From Trichobilharzia szidati (taxonomy: Eukaryota > Platyhelminthes > Trematoda > Strigeidida > Schistosomatidae): 64,000 bases of DNA. Shown here one piece after another: positions 1-10,383 of this stretch. Position 1 is the first letter of the stretch, and every line of letters begins with the position of its first letter. The notes beneath the pieces were generated by a model that worked only from the letters and a program-made list of their open reading frames with translations, had not been told where the DNA came from and did no database searches. The stretch is from the NCBI GenBank assembly GCA_944472155.2, contig OX235275.1:29502865-29566864 (forward strand). The letters run 5' to 3'. The position numbers were made by a program, and so were the translations under genes.

Positions 1-219
1 TGTCCTAACGTTGTGATTACTCGACATCCACAACGTAATTAAAAAGGCACTTGCGAAGGAATACGACAGTGTATTATTGCAGCAATCAAAATTCAAAAAT
101 CGAGCGAGTACAAAAAGTATCAATTGTTAACATGCATGATTTAGAGTAATAAACAAATGAAAGTACAATTACACAATGAAAGTATAGTACGATTATGAGT
201 AATAAAACGGGTCACTACA
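1..219 (-). repeat. 3' LTR of gypsy-1 (partial, cut by window start)
   Basis: Positions 1-219 match 4910-5128 without a difference, ending in ACTACA on the plus strand. The right copy appears to begin at 4842, judging by its primer binding site, so about 68 bp of this LTR probably lie left of position 1. Confidence 0.92.
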
Positions 220-231
220 ATAGCCCCTCCG
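220..231 (-). other. Polypurine tract of gypsy-1
   Basis: Directly inside the 3' LTR the minus strand reads GGAGGGGCTAT before the LTR TGTAGTG. This is the normal place for the plus-strand primer. The second gypsy element has a comparable G-run next to the same LTR terminus. Confidence 0.65.
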
Positions 232-553
232 TAGAATGCAGGTAAATGAAGTTTACCTGTATTCGGAATGATATTGTAAATTACAATTACAGAAGAAATA
301 TATACGAGTTTGTGGTATGAAAACCGAATTGAGGATTTTAAGTTTTTGAGGTTTGATAATATAACTGTATATATGCAAAAATGTTAACAACTTCGAAACG
401 AACCGAAATATTTAGAAAGTTGTGCAAAATGTAACAATAAAACCAGAAAAATTATTAGAATAATAATGGGGTTGTTATTGTAAAGAGTTACAGAATAGAT
501 TTATATCTTAACATACAGTTAATAGTACCGTAATAAGGTAGTATGGAAATGAA
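232..553 (-). other. 3' untranslated region of gypsy-1
   Basis: About 320 bp between the pol stop and the polypurine tract. It is AT-rich, has no ORF of note and shows no envelope-like gene. Confidence 0.6.
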
Positions 554-3500
554 TTAGAAATAAATTGTCTGTACAAATCTTTGTGGCCAATGTACTCGTC
601 TGCCTGATCTTGTGATTCTTTCTGTTTTGTTAGACGGAATATCATCAGATTTTGAATCTTGAAAGCAGGAATCATTTTGTGGCGTAATTTTAGGTGATGT
701 TGATGACTTGGGTAAACATTCAGTCACCTCTATTTCCATGAAAGCTGGTTTTACTCGATCGATGCTTACAATCTCGTGTTTTCCTCCGCGTTCGACAGTG
801 ATGATTTTGCTTGTTCTGCTTATTACTTTGAATGGTCCGTCATAAGGTGGTTGAAGTGGTTTCCTTACACCGTCGTGTCGTATGAAAACATGCGTGCAAT
901 TTTCTAGTTTTTCAGGCATGTATGCTTGGTTGAGCTGATGTCGCGGTGGGTGATATCTTAAAAGACTCATATGCTGTCTCAGTTGTTGTACAAAAGTAGT
1001 TTCGTCAGTTGGAACTTCAGTGGCTGGGTTGAAATATTCTCCAGGTAGTCGTAAAGTAGTTCCATAAACTAATTCTGCTGGACAACATTTGATATCTTGT
1101 TTTATTGTCGAACGTATTCCAAGAAGTACGAGAGGTAATTTATCGCTCCACTTATCATCGTCCTTCACTGCCATCAATGATGCTTTCAGTTGACGATGAA
1201 ATCTCTCCACTAAGCCGTTTGAACTGGGATGATATGCAGTAGTACGTATACGTTTGATTCCCAGTAGTTCTGTGAGTTGTTGGAATAAATGGCTTTCGAA
1301 TTGGGAACCTCTGTCTGTAGTAATAATGGTGGGCACTCCGAAGTTGGAAATCCAATTTTGTACGATGCTCTTTGCAACGGTTTCAGCAGAAATATCAGGT
1401 AAGGGACAAGCTACTGGCCATCTCGTAAATCTGTCAATACACGTTAAAATGTACGTAAAGCCATTAGATGGTGGTAATGGTCCAACGATGTCAATGTGTA
1501 TGTGTTGGAACCTACCATCAGGTTCTGGAAACTGTCCATTAGGCGAAACTGTATGTCGTTGTACTTTTGACTTTTGGCAGGCTAAACATGATCTGGCCCA
1601 CTGTTTAATCTCCCGATTCATATTCGGCCATACATATCGGTCACTTATCAGTTTAACTGTTGCTCGGATGCCAGGGTGAGAAATGCCATGTACTTTGGAA
1701 AAAACTGATCTTCGCATTTCTAGTGGGACAAAAGGGCGCGGTTTACCTTTGGAAACATCACACGTAATAATTAGTCCTTCATCAAGCATAACATCTTGCA
1801 AACGTAAGGAAGTACTCGTGCTATTTTTTATTCTTTTCAGATCCTCGTCCATAGTTTGCAGTCTAGCCATATTTTTAAGATCAAATTGGTCTTTTTCTAA
1901 GGTATTTATATGGATGCGGGATAACGCATCTGCTACCTCGTTTTTATGTCCTTTTATGAATCTAATATCTGAAGTGAACTGAGAAATGAACTCGAGGTGT
2001 CTGAGTTCTCTTGGCGAGTACTTATCGTGCTTTGCATTCATGGCCTTGGTTAGTGGTTTGTGGTCTGTGTAGATGGTAAACGGTATTCCTTCTACCATAT
2101 GACGAAAATGTTTAACAGCAAGATAGACTGCTAGTAATTCTCTACTGAATGCACTATATCTTGATTGAGTGGCGTCTAGACGTTTGGAGAAAAAGGAGAG
2201 AGGTTGCCATTTCCCAGCAGAAAATTGTTGAAGAACTGCACCGACGGCGACATCTGATGCATCTGTCATAATCGCTATAGGAGCGTTGACGTCACGACGT
2301 ACTAGTAAAGTTTCTGAGCTTAGAGTTTGTTTCAGCTTTTCAAATGCCTCGATTGCTGAAGTACTCATGTGCAGCGATTTTGCATGACCTTTTAGTAAAT
2401 CTGTCAGAGGTTGGGCCAGCTGTGCACAGTGAGGAATGAAACGGCGATAAAAATTGACGAGACCAAGAAATCTGCGTAACTTTTTGAAGGAATCTGGAAT
2501 CGGGTATTCTTTTATGACTTGCAGCTGTTCTGCTATTGGTCGAATGCCTTGATTGTCTACCTGATGTCCCAAAAATTTTATAGTTTTCTTACCGAATTCA
2601 CATTTACTTGGTTTAATGACAATTCCATATTCGGCTAAACGTTTAAAGAGTGTTTCTAAGTGATGTTCGTGCTCCTCAGGGGATTTACTTGCAACCAGTA
2701 TATCATCGATATAAGCGTAAGTGAATGGGAGGCCGTGCAATACCTGGTCAATGAATCTCTGAAATGTTTGAGCTGCGTTAGTCAAGCCAAATGGTAGGCG
2801 GACGAACTCGAATAAGCCAAAAGGAGTGGTCACCGCCGTTTTGGGGATGTCCTTGGGCTCGACCGGTATATGGTAGTATGCACGAACGAGGTCAATTTTG
2901 GAAAATATCTGAGCACCTGCCATGTTATGGAAAAAATCGTGGATGTGCGGAATTGGGTATCTATCTGCTATCGTCTGCTTATTTAAAGCTCGGTAATCTC
3001 CACATGGTCGTATCTCTGTTGAGTTTTTCTTTGGTACCATATGCAGTGGTGATGACCACGGGCTGTTTGACGGTCGTATTATTCCTAGATCTAATAATCT
3101 GTTGAATTCTGCTTTTGCTATTTGCATTTTAGCTGGATCTAGACGACGTGGTTTTGCTGAGACCGGTGGACCTTTAGTTACAATATGGTGTGTAACGTTG
3201 TGCTTGAGAGAGGCTGTGGAGTAATCGCTCTGTGTCAGTTCAGGAAATTTCTTTAGCAAAATATCGTACCTGGATAATTGATCTGTTGTGGCTACCATCA
3301 AGCGAATACTCTCGACATCTGTGGAGATGCCTGAAATCGATAGTTTACGACTGGTATCTATCAATCTATGGTGACTAGAGTCAACTAGCAATTCGTAGTG
3401 TTGAAGAAAATCTATTCCAATGATAGGAAAGGTTACGTCGGCGACTACGAACTCCCACTCAAATGGCGTACTGCATCCAAAATTAAGTTTTTGCCTCCGA

Positions 3501-3802
3501 GTTCCAAATGTTTTTATGGTAGAATTGTTCGCAGCCTTGAGAACTAATGCTGGGTTTGGTTGTAAGCGCTCGTTGGGTGTTGGGGGAACTACACTAATTT
3601 CTGCACCAGTATCTACCAGGAATTGTGCCCCCGTTGTTTTGTCTGTCACCCTGAATAGACGGCTGTGGGACGTGTGTTGGCCAGCGACCGCAGTCGTCAC
3701 CGACCGCCGGCCTTTTCGTTTCCCAACGCCACCGTTTGTTGGAAAGCACAAGGTTGTGTGCACCGTTTTGCGTGTACCCCAAATTTCCGATGATACCAGC
3801 AT
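554..3802 (-). CDS. pol: Gypsy-1 Pol: protease, reverse transcriptase, RNase H, integrase
   Basis: Open frame of 1082 codons. An aspartic protease site DTGAE lies at residues 64-68. Reverse transcriptase covers roughly 230-420 with the catalytic YIDD at 364-367. RNase H starts near 505 (TDAS at 513-516). Integrase has an HHCC zinc finger at about 705-742 (H-x3-H, C-x2-C) and a DD35E triad at D771, D830 and E866. The C-terminal end after about residue 960 is the usual variable integrase tail. All catalytic residues I can see are present and there is no stop. The nominal ATG at 3802 is probably not used: the frame overlaps gag by 106 bp in the -1 register and is most likely entered by ribosomal frameshifting near 3720. 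It would act in cytoplasmic particles and then in the nucleus to copy and insert the element. Confidence 0.95.
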   Translation of the reverse strand: MLVSSEIWGTRKTVHTTLCFPTNGGVGKRKGRRSVTTAVAGQHTSHSRLFRVTDKTTGAQFLVDTGAEISVVPPTPNERLQPNPALVLKAANNSTIKTFGTRRQKLNFGCSTPFEWEFVVADVTFPIIGIDFLQHYELLVDSSHHRLIDTSRKLSISGISTDVESIRLMVATTDQLSRYDILLKKFPELTQSDYSTASLKHNVTHHIVTKGPPVSAKPRRLDPAKMQIAKAEFNRLLDLGIIRPSNSPWSSPLHMVPKKNSTEIRPCGDYRALNKQTIADRYPIPHIHDFFHNMAGAQIFSKIDLVRAYYHIPVEPKDIPKTAVTTPFGLFEFVRLPFGLTNAAQTFQRFIDQVLHGLPFTYAYIDDILVASKSPEEHEHHLETLFKRLAEYGIVIKPSKCEFGKKTIKFLGHQVDNQGIRPIAEQLQVIKEYPIPDSFKKLRRFLGLVNFYRRFIPHCAQLAQPLTDLLKGHAKSLHMSTSAIEAFEKLKQTLSSETLLVRRDVNAPIAIMTDASDVAVGAVLQQFSAGKWQPLSFFSKRLDATQSRYSAFSRELLAVYLAVKHFRHMVEGIPFTIYTDHKPLTKAMNAKHDKYSPRELRHLEFISQFTSDIRFIKGHKNEVADALSRIHINTLEKDQFDLKNMARLQTMDEDLKRIKNSTSTSLRLQDVMLDEGLIITCDVSKGKPRPFVPLEMRRSVFSKVHGISHPGIRATVKLISDRYVWPNMNREIKQWARSCLACQKSKVQRHTVSPNGQFPEPDGRFQHIHIDIVGPLPPSNGFTYILTCIDRFTRWPVACPLPDISAETVAKSIVQNWISNFGVPTIITTDRGSQFESHLFQQLTELLGIKRIRTTAYHPSSNGLVERFHRQLKASLMAVKDDDKWSDKLPLVLLGIRSTIKQDIKCCPAELVYGTTLRLPGEYFNPATEVPTDETTFVQQLRQHMSLLRYHPPRHQLNQAYMPEKLENCTHVFIRHDGVRKPLQPPYDGPFKVISRTSKIITVERGGKHEIVSIDRVKPAFMEIEVTECLPKSSTSPKITPQNDSCFQDSKSDDIPSNKTERITRSGRRVHWPQRFVQTIYF
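3679..3724 (-). promoter_or_regulatory. Gag-pol -1 ribosomal frameshift signal
   Basis: The minus strand has the slippery heptamer GGGAAAC at 3724-3718, in gag register as G-GGA-AAC. After a 5-nt spacer, GGCCGGCG (3712-3705) pairs with CGCTGGCC (3686-3679), 8 pairs with one G-U. Stacked on it is an inner hairpin GTCG-GTGA-CGAC (3704-3693). The gag stop (3699-3697) lies inside this structure. Slipping by -1 enters exactly the pol frame (GGG AAA CGA). Heptamers of this type with a nearby structure are established retroviral frameshift sites; function here is inferred. Confidence 0.85.
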
Positions 3803-4569
3803 ATATTCTGTTGTAAGCTATATTTACGCCTATTGCGTGAGTGGCTACGTTGTCTTCTGTACGTTGTGGTAGGTTGTCTATTAACCCTCATTGCCATTAA
3901 TTGCTCAGTGAGCACGTCGATTTTACGTTCTAAGGCTTCTATGCGCTCGTTTGACGTTTTGTCGACTCTGATGGCTTCTGCTTTATTCAGTGGGTCTATC
4001 GTGATAACTTTATCTGGTATTCTGCTAGTGGAAGCGACAGATTGAGGTGTTGACCTCTCGTACATGCGATCTGCGATTTCAGTGAGCCTTTCTATGTCAA
4101 TGTCGTCGTCTCCGAAGGCAAGAACCTGCTGGATGTTTTGCGGAAGTCGTCGCAGCCAGATTTGATAAAAGAGACGTTTATCGATTTCTCTTCCTGCAAC
4201 TAGGCTTTGCATATGCCTCATGAGTTGAGATGGGGTTTTATCACCTAACTCAACATTGCTTAACAGGCGATCGAGTGCTTGCCTATCTGAAAGCGAAGTG
4301 CATCGCAGTACCTCTTCCTTCAACTTGTCATAAGGCGCTTCTGTGCTGGGATGAACGATGTATTGTCGTACCTGCTCGGCGACTTCGTCTGGTAGCACTG
4401 TACTCAAAATGCCAAATTTAGCTGTCTGTGATGTGAGCTTATTGCTAGCCAAATAATGTTCCAGTCGAGCAAACCAAAGATGAGGGTCTCTGGGCTTAAA
4501 AACTGGTACAGTAAGAGAGATAGCACTAACAGATCCCAGCTCTAAGTTATCAGAGGTATTGGAAGACAT
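3697..4569 (-). CDS. gag: Gypsy-1 Gag with CHCC zinc knuckle
   Basis: I place the start at the ATG at 4569 (MSSNTSD...), since an in-frame ATG at 4671 would add only an odd hydrophobic leader. This gives 290 residues. The N-terminal half has the CsRn1-type capsid signature ([20 protein letters not shown]) and a Leu-rich helical core. A basic region near residue 240 precedes a nucleic-acid-binding knuckle [18 protein letters not shown], that is C-x2-H-x9-C-x3-C. This CHCC order is characteristic of the CsRn1 clade, against CCHC in most gypsy elements. The product should assemble particles and bind genomic RNA. The C-terminal codons overlap pol. Confidence 0.92.
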   Translation of the reverse strand: MSSNTSDNLELGSVSAISLTVPVFKPRDPHLWFARLEHYLASNKLTSQTAKFGILSTVLPDEVAEQVRQYIVHPSTEAPYDKLKEEVLRCTSLSDRQALDRLLSNVELGDKTPSQLMRHMQSLVAGREIDKRLFYQIWLRRLPQNIQQVLAFGDDDIDIERLTEIADRMYERSTPQSVASTSRIPDKVITIDPLNKAEAIRVDKTSNERIEALERKIDVLTEQLMAMRVNRQPTTTYRRQRSHSRNRRKYSLQQNICWYHRKFGVHAKRCTQPCAFQQTVALGNEKAGGR

Positions 4570-4822
4570 GTTACAATTCGTAAAAAATTGGTTTAAGAGT
4601 AACAAAATAGCAAAATTTTTGCACAATAAGAATATGGCAAAACAGAAAAATGCAATGCAGGTGCTTACCACAAATTACTGCAGGTTGTGCGATGAGCAAA
4701 CACAAGAATGAGTTCGGAATATGTAATAAATATATAGATCCACGAAGGTTAAAGTTTTATTAATCCAACAAGTGTAACAACGCGTCGAGGTCAAAAGTCG
4801 TCGTCGTCGGAGTCAGCAAGTT

Positions 4823-4838
4823 ATCGTAGGGCTCACCA
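4823..4838 (-). other. Primer binding site of gypsy-1 (tRNA-Trp-like)
   Basis: The minus strand reads TGGTGAGCCCTACGAT three bases inside the 5' LTR. This is close to TGGTGACCCCGACG, the tRNA-Trp primer site known for CsRn1-clade elements. Gypsy-2 has TGGTGAGC in the same place. Confidence 0.7.
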
Positions 4839-4841
4839 ATT

Positions 4842-5128
4842 TGTTGCTGCTCTATTTTGACTGAACTAGAATGCACGTATATCTTAGTACTTCTTCGCGT
4901 TTATATTTGTGTCCTAACGTTGTGATTACTCGACATCCACAACGTAATTAAAAAGGCACTTGCGAAGGAATACGACAGTGTATTATTGCAGCAATCAAAA
5001 TTCAAAAATCGAGCGAGTACAAAAAGTATCAATTGTTAACATGCATGATTTAGAGTAATAAACAAATGAAAGTACAATTACACAATGAAAGTATAGTACG
5101 ATTATGAGTAATAAAACGGGTCACTACA
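4842..5128 (-). repeat. 5' LTR of gypsy-1
   Basis: About 287 bp with TG...CA ends. Its outer 219 bp equal positions 1-219. On the minus strand a TATA-like AATATAAACG (about 4900) followed some 30 bp later by AGTTCAGT is a plausible pol II promoter and start region. The inner boundary is set by the primer binding site and is less certain than the outer one. Confidence 0.8.
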
Positions 5129-8100
5129 AGGGATAGGTGTAATACTCTCCTTTAGGAATTTACACAGAGTCTCATTTTCCACTCCCACAGCTCTCTTAGT
5201 CAATCATTCACCGTTGGTTTTCAGAATTTCTAAACAACACTTAGTGTTAACTCCTTCACTACTATTGAGAGTAAAATATGAAATCTCCTGACCACAGAAA
5301 AATGTTCTGATCAGTCGTTTGTCATGTTCTTATAGTGCACCTTCTAGTGTTTGGAATCTTTCCGAAGTGTACACATACGCACTGGCTCAAACGCCATTTT
5401 TCGCCCTCTCGGGTGTGCTGATAACATACATATTTTCATCCATACTAGCTAGGTAAGTTTTGAATCCTTTTCCCCGAATAATCTCATATCTTTATTTTAT
5501 TTAAGTACACTGCTCGCTAGGGCACATTTCCAATTAACTGAGTCTTTTGAATTTGCGTTTTGTTGTCAGTAGTTACAAGTTAGGTGGAATACTTATTTCT
5601 TGGTTAACTACGCGGAGTCTAGAACAATATGATCATATAGTTTTTTGTTATATGTTTAAAATGGAAAGATTGTTTATAACTTTTGCTTAAAACGATTCAA
5701 TGTAAAGCACACATAACTTTGAAGTGTAATCTAATGTACAGCATGTTGGTTTTCGCTTCGTCTTCTCACTGGTCCAAACAGTCTTCTTGCTTTACTGTTA
5801 ACTGCGTCATATTCTTTGGATTTTCCAGGAACTTATCAGCCGAAGACCATTCTACAAACCTGCCGTTATACATAACCCTAGCAGTGAACACTTCTGTAGA
5901 TTATATTATTAATTTGTAGCTGCGGACTTTAGCTGTATCACCAAGTAACCATTAGTTTACATAACTCGTTAACTGTATTTATTAATAAACTGTTACACTA
6001 TCATTTCAATTATTCAATATTCTCTCATTAACTTCAATTTTTATTCTAATATTTGTACCGTTACCGAACTCCCTTTCAAGTCCCTTACAGCTAGGCAAAA
6101 TACATTCAGTAAGTGCTTGTATGGTGTTGCTTATCAAAATCACTACCAAGTGCGTTGTTATGCTCTAATGACTTCTGAAGTCTTATGAATTCATTGCTTT
6201 CATTTAAAATACCTATCCTAACTAACAGCACAACCAGTAACCTACAACCCGATACAAACACTAGAAAATACGGTCGGTAGTGCAATACTTGATACTAATT
6301 AATTGGTGTTGCTGGACGCACGGTTTTTCATACGCAGAACGAACGAGCAGAGTTTCCCTGTATCCAGATGATCGACTGTGTTCTCGGTGAGACTGGGAGT
6401 TAACACGGTCCCGAAAACCAACACTTAGATGACAAGGCTGTACAGCTACAACAACTATCTAAGCGGCCAAATATAACTATATTCAGCAACAGACAGACCT
6501 AGAATTTTCAGTGCATCAGCATTCCTAACTGGGTGGAGATGATTTGAACATCGCAACGTAAACTCGGGGGATCCTACAATCGGAAGCAACTGCATGTTGT
6601 AACCATCTTCATATCGTTACTATCGCACGATCCACGGATGAAACACAGTCACTTTGGAAAGACTTCAAACAGCGAAAAATAGAACGGTCATAAGAATGGC
6701 TATATAACAATATATTTATTCCTGTTTATGCAGGAACATACCAATTGTACAGGCATGGATAAGTTATTATATAAATTACACATATTTCGATATATGGTGA
6801 ATTTACAGTTTGGTTGTTCTTTCTAACATTAGAGTCAGTAGGAACAGTCTGCCAAATAGTCTGTTTGTGTAACACATAAAGAGATATAGAAATATTGTCT
6901 TAGCATTAACGGAAAACCCAGACATCAGATGAATGTAATTCAAATATCTGGGAAAAATAAAGCTTGAAGTCAATTCACCTATATAACTTTGTTGTGAACA
7001 GCATCCTTGAGTTAAAGTTTATTGATGTATTATGTTGAGATCAGTGATATATTTATTCTATTATTTTCAGCAGTTTTATCGTAGTTTTATAACAGGAAAG
7101 AAATTTGATCGTGGATACGGAAGCTAGATAAGGTAATGTTGGATTGTTTCACTGCATCAAATGGGGCCGAGGTCGATTCCGGAACTCTCCATTGGTGCCA
7201 TTTGTGTCTGCATGACAGACTGTACACGTAAGTTGAGTAGGACATTGAAAACCAGTTGCTTCTTTATTTCAGATCATGAATACTCCTTGTACAGAATGTT
7301 GGCCAGCGTCTTCAAATGGTAGCATGGGATCGTTCATGGAATTTGAGTAGTTATGAGCGAATAACTTGAGTGGAGACGTGTGAATTTACTTAAACGATCT
7401 GGAGTCCAGCTTCATTTCAGTTTAAATGTAGGGTTGTTCGACCTCGACCAGAAGGTAAATAGAAGAGTAGGCTCAGCAGCAGAATACCAGAAATAGAAAG
7501 TATGTGAACATGAAAAGAACATTAATGTTTTATGCATATATAAATGTTTATGTCGATTGTATATCACAGTATAGTAAACATTTACCTATATTGTAGTTGT
7601 GTTTTCATGTATTTATGCGAAGCCTAAAAATTTATTTAGTGTCATAATATATATTAATGGGTCTAAGCGTTATAGTGTTCTAATAACTGATGCGTTTTAG
7701 AAATAAGTGGTGCGATCTGGTTGGGATAGTCATTGGGATGAAACAGTTTATATAGGTGGGAGGGTGGTGACTGCCATTCGGCGGATATGATGGTGGGGAC
7801 TTAAGAGAACCGCCCTTATCTGTGGGAAAGCGCTCTATTGCTAAGGCTCCCGAGTTTGAATAACTTCAACAAAAAATAAAATAAAAGCTGCCTGTATGCC
7901 ACAGCTTGTGTATAAGCTCTTTGAAAACAAGCTCATGGTACGATTTCTCTACTTCAGGAGGACATCTAACTGAATAAATCAGAACAACAGCATAAATAAG
8001 CATTATCATACTTCTTCTTTTCTTCTACATATTTTATGTACTTTGGCGTTTGGATTTAACCTCTTCAATTTCTATTCCCATTACCCTATATAGGTGTGAA

Positions 8101-8704
8101 AATCATCATTCGTTTGGCCCTAACTTTTTATTTTGTTATTCTATATTTTTTTTGTTTACTACCATAAACTTGAACTAACTGTTAGTATGTAACACTATAA
8201 AACTCAATGACTCTAAATTCTTAGAATCAAAAAAGGGAAATAAACCCTGCGGTTATCGCATATTGTTTGCTTAAATTATTATTATTTGCTGGCTGCCTCT
8301 GCACCTCTCTTTCTGTTTTCTTCTTTCTTCTCTTCTCGAAGGCATCGCACTGAAGCACTGCAAATGAACAGTAATGCTGCTTTCTACGTTTGTATTACTT
8401 GAGCGTTAAACAGAATATTGTTGGTACATACGATGAATTCCACTCTCAATTCTGTTTATCATCGCGAAGTTGGTCCCTTGTATCTGTTAATACCCTCTAC
8501 TGTGAAGTTTTATAAATTTTTGAACCCTTATTATAATTGATAAAATGATAATGATCACAAGTGCTATATCCTGTGTGTCTTACTCTAGAACCTGTGTACC
8601 ACCTCTCTTCTTACTGTAATGGGACAAAAACTAGTTTAATACCACTAAATAAGTTTTTCTTTTCTTCTTTTGCAGAAACGAGTGCTAGTGTAAACTCACT
8701 GGAG
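5129..8704. other. No gene or known repeat recognised
   Basis: AT-rich sequence with short scattered ORFs that show no domain or codon-like pattern. I see no tRNA-like box, LTR or LINE tail. The ORF at 5683-5919 looks like chance. Confidence 0.5.
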
Positions 8705-9087
8705 TGTAAGAGTTAGACTTAGTATTAACTTCGACCTAACAATAATCACTCTCACAAAACTTCTTCACCGCTTATGGCCTTAATCGTACTCTGCCTAACG
8801 TGCAAGTACTAACGAACGGATCAAAGTTAAAAGACTCGAAATGGCAAGTGTAACTCGACCAGAATTGTATTTACACAAAAGAGATATAGAATTTGATAAG
8901 AAATAAGAGGTACACACTTATCTGCAGGTGAGACGGTGGTCAGCTCGGAGAGTGTACTGGATGAAAGTACAGCGAGAGAGCGAAACCGAAACCGTACAGG
9001 AGGTTCACAAAATACAAAGTGGAAGTCGGGTAAAAGGTCAGGTTGAGTTCATTCAAACAAAAGTTCAAAGGTACAATGTACACTACA
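8705..9087 (-). repeat. 3' LTR of gypsy-2
   Basis: 8705-8942 matches 15596-15833 with one difference (C/G near 8852). I extend the LTR to 9087, where plus-strand ACTACA is followed by TTATCCCCCCCCC, the same terminus-plus-polypurine layout as gypsy-1. The 8943-9087 portion has no partner in the 5' LTR, which would then be truncated in U3. Confidence 0.7.
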
Positions 9088-10383
9088 GGTTATCCCCCCC
9101 CCTTAGAGGGTTGGTGGGATAACAGCAAGCTTCGATATATAAAAGTAGCAAGGTGGTGTACAATAACAGTGAATGAACAAGAAAGTGTGAAGATAGTAAT
9201 AAAATAGTTGTTTTTCTTTTAAAAAATATATATGTTGAGAAAGGAAGGAATGAAGGAAAAAAACTTAAGGCAATTTATGAGCACTATGTACATGATCAAT
9301 GGAGTAAGATGGAATATAAGAAGGAATAACGCTGGTGCCTTGGTGCGATTTCGAGCTTCTGAGTTGTCTTTTTTTTTTAACATCATTTATTTTTACTTAA
9401 CTTTTTTATTTTTATTTTATTTATTTAGTTTTTTTTTACGACATACTATTACGGCCTGGGTTATGTGGAGGTCTGCTGGTTTACCTCCGTTACCCCAGGT
9501 TGTTATAACGGGAAGGTGACTCATTATGTCTAAGTTTCCTCTTAGACTAATGCTCCATCCTTCCTCATCAACCAAAACTAGTAGTAACACCAAAGGCAAT
9601 CAATATACCAGCGTATTAGGAGGAATAAAGTAAAAGCAACAGAAAAGAATAGAAGAAGAGGTTAAGATTTAAAAATCAGCATAAGGTGTTAACAAGAACT
9701 TAAGAGGAATAAATGCGAAGGAACTAATGTAACATGGGAGTGGTACACCAAATTGAAATAAAACAAGGGAAATTGCTAGCGCTGTGAAAACTTATGCAAG
9801 GTACAGAGAAGTGTGTATAACCAATAGCTATGAATAGGTACAATCACCATTTGTTAAAAAAAATGTAGCGAGCTGTATAATTAAAGTGATGCAAAGTAAT
9901 TACAAGTATGGGTCACAAAATAAATAAGTTTCATCATGGCATAACTCGAGTAAAAATAGTAAAATCTGTGAAAATAGATTGAGCGGATTAAAATGTACAG
10001 CATAGAAGTGACGTATTTATATGCAAAAATATTTAACGGTCCGTTTAACTATACAGTGAAAGTTTTTGTTTTTACATTTTATATTTTTTATTTATTTTAT
10101 TATTTTTTTTATCTGGTCCATCTTTTTGTTCGTTTGGTTTGTAATTCCACGAGTGTTGGGAGCCACCATACGACAATGGAATGGACTGATCTAGTTAGCG
10201 GTTCGAGTGCAACGCAAAAAATAAAATGTTAGAACACTGTAACGAGAAAGAAATCTAACAGGATTAGTAAATGGAAAAGTGGCTACTGCCCACAACGAAA
10301 CCCAAAAGAGTAAATATCATGAAAAATGAATGTAACCTGAGAAAAGACATGAAGGTATGAGTTACTCTTGTAATTAAAAGCGT
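9088..10383 (-). other. Polypurine tract and long 3' region of gypsy-2
   Basis: On the minus strand a G9 run (9094-9102) abuts the LTR as a likely polypurine tract. The rest, to the pol stop, is about 1.3 kb, four times the gypsy-1 equivalent, AT-rich with long T runs. No env-like or other gene is visible, so it may include an unrecognised insertion. Confidence 0.5.

Larger units (their letters stand above)
1..5128 (-). mobile_element. Gypsy-1: near-complete Ty3/gypsy (CsRn1-clade) LTR retrotransposon
   Basis: Read on the minus strand the order is 5' LTR (4842-5128), primer binding site, gag, frameshift signal, pol, polypurine tract, 3' LTR (1-219, cut by the window edge). Both main reading frames are open and the 219 bp of LTR visible on both sides are identical by eye, which points to a recent insertion. 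The gag CHCC knuckle, the tRNA-Trp-like primer site and the domain order protease-RT-RNase H-integrase place it in the CsRn1 clade, to which schistosome Boudicca belongs. Target-site duplication cannot be checked because the left flank is outside the window. An autonomous, possibly active copy is my inference. Confidence 0.93.

Noticed and set aside
4570..4671. Upstream Met extension of gag (hydrophobic leader)
   Set aside because: The added residues come from AT-rich untranslated sequence and resemble no gag; the ATG at 4569 fits the family start.
5683..5919. Short ORF of 78 codons in unannotated sequence
   Set aside because: No domain, no splice context and composition like its surroundings.
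9232..10232. Possible env-like or extra gene in the gypsy-2 3' region
   Set aside because: Short ORFs rich in Phe/Tyr/Leu come from T-rich runs; no signal peptide plus cysteine pattern and no long frame.
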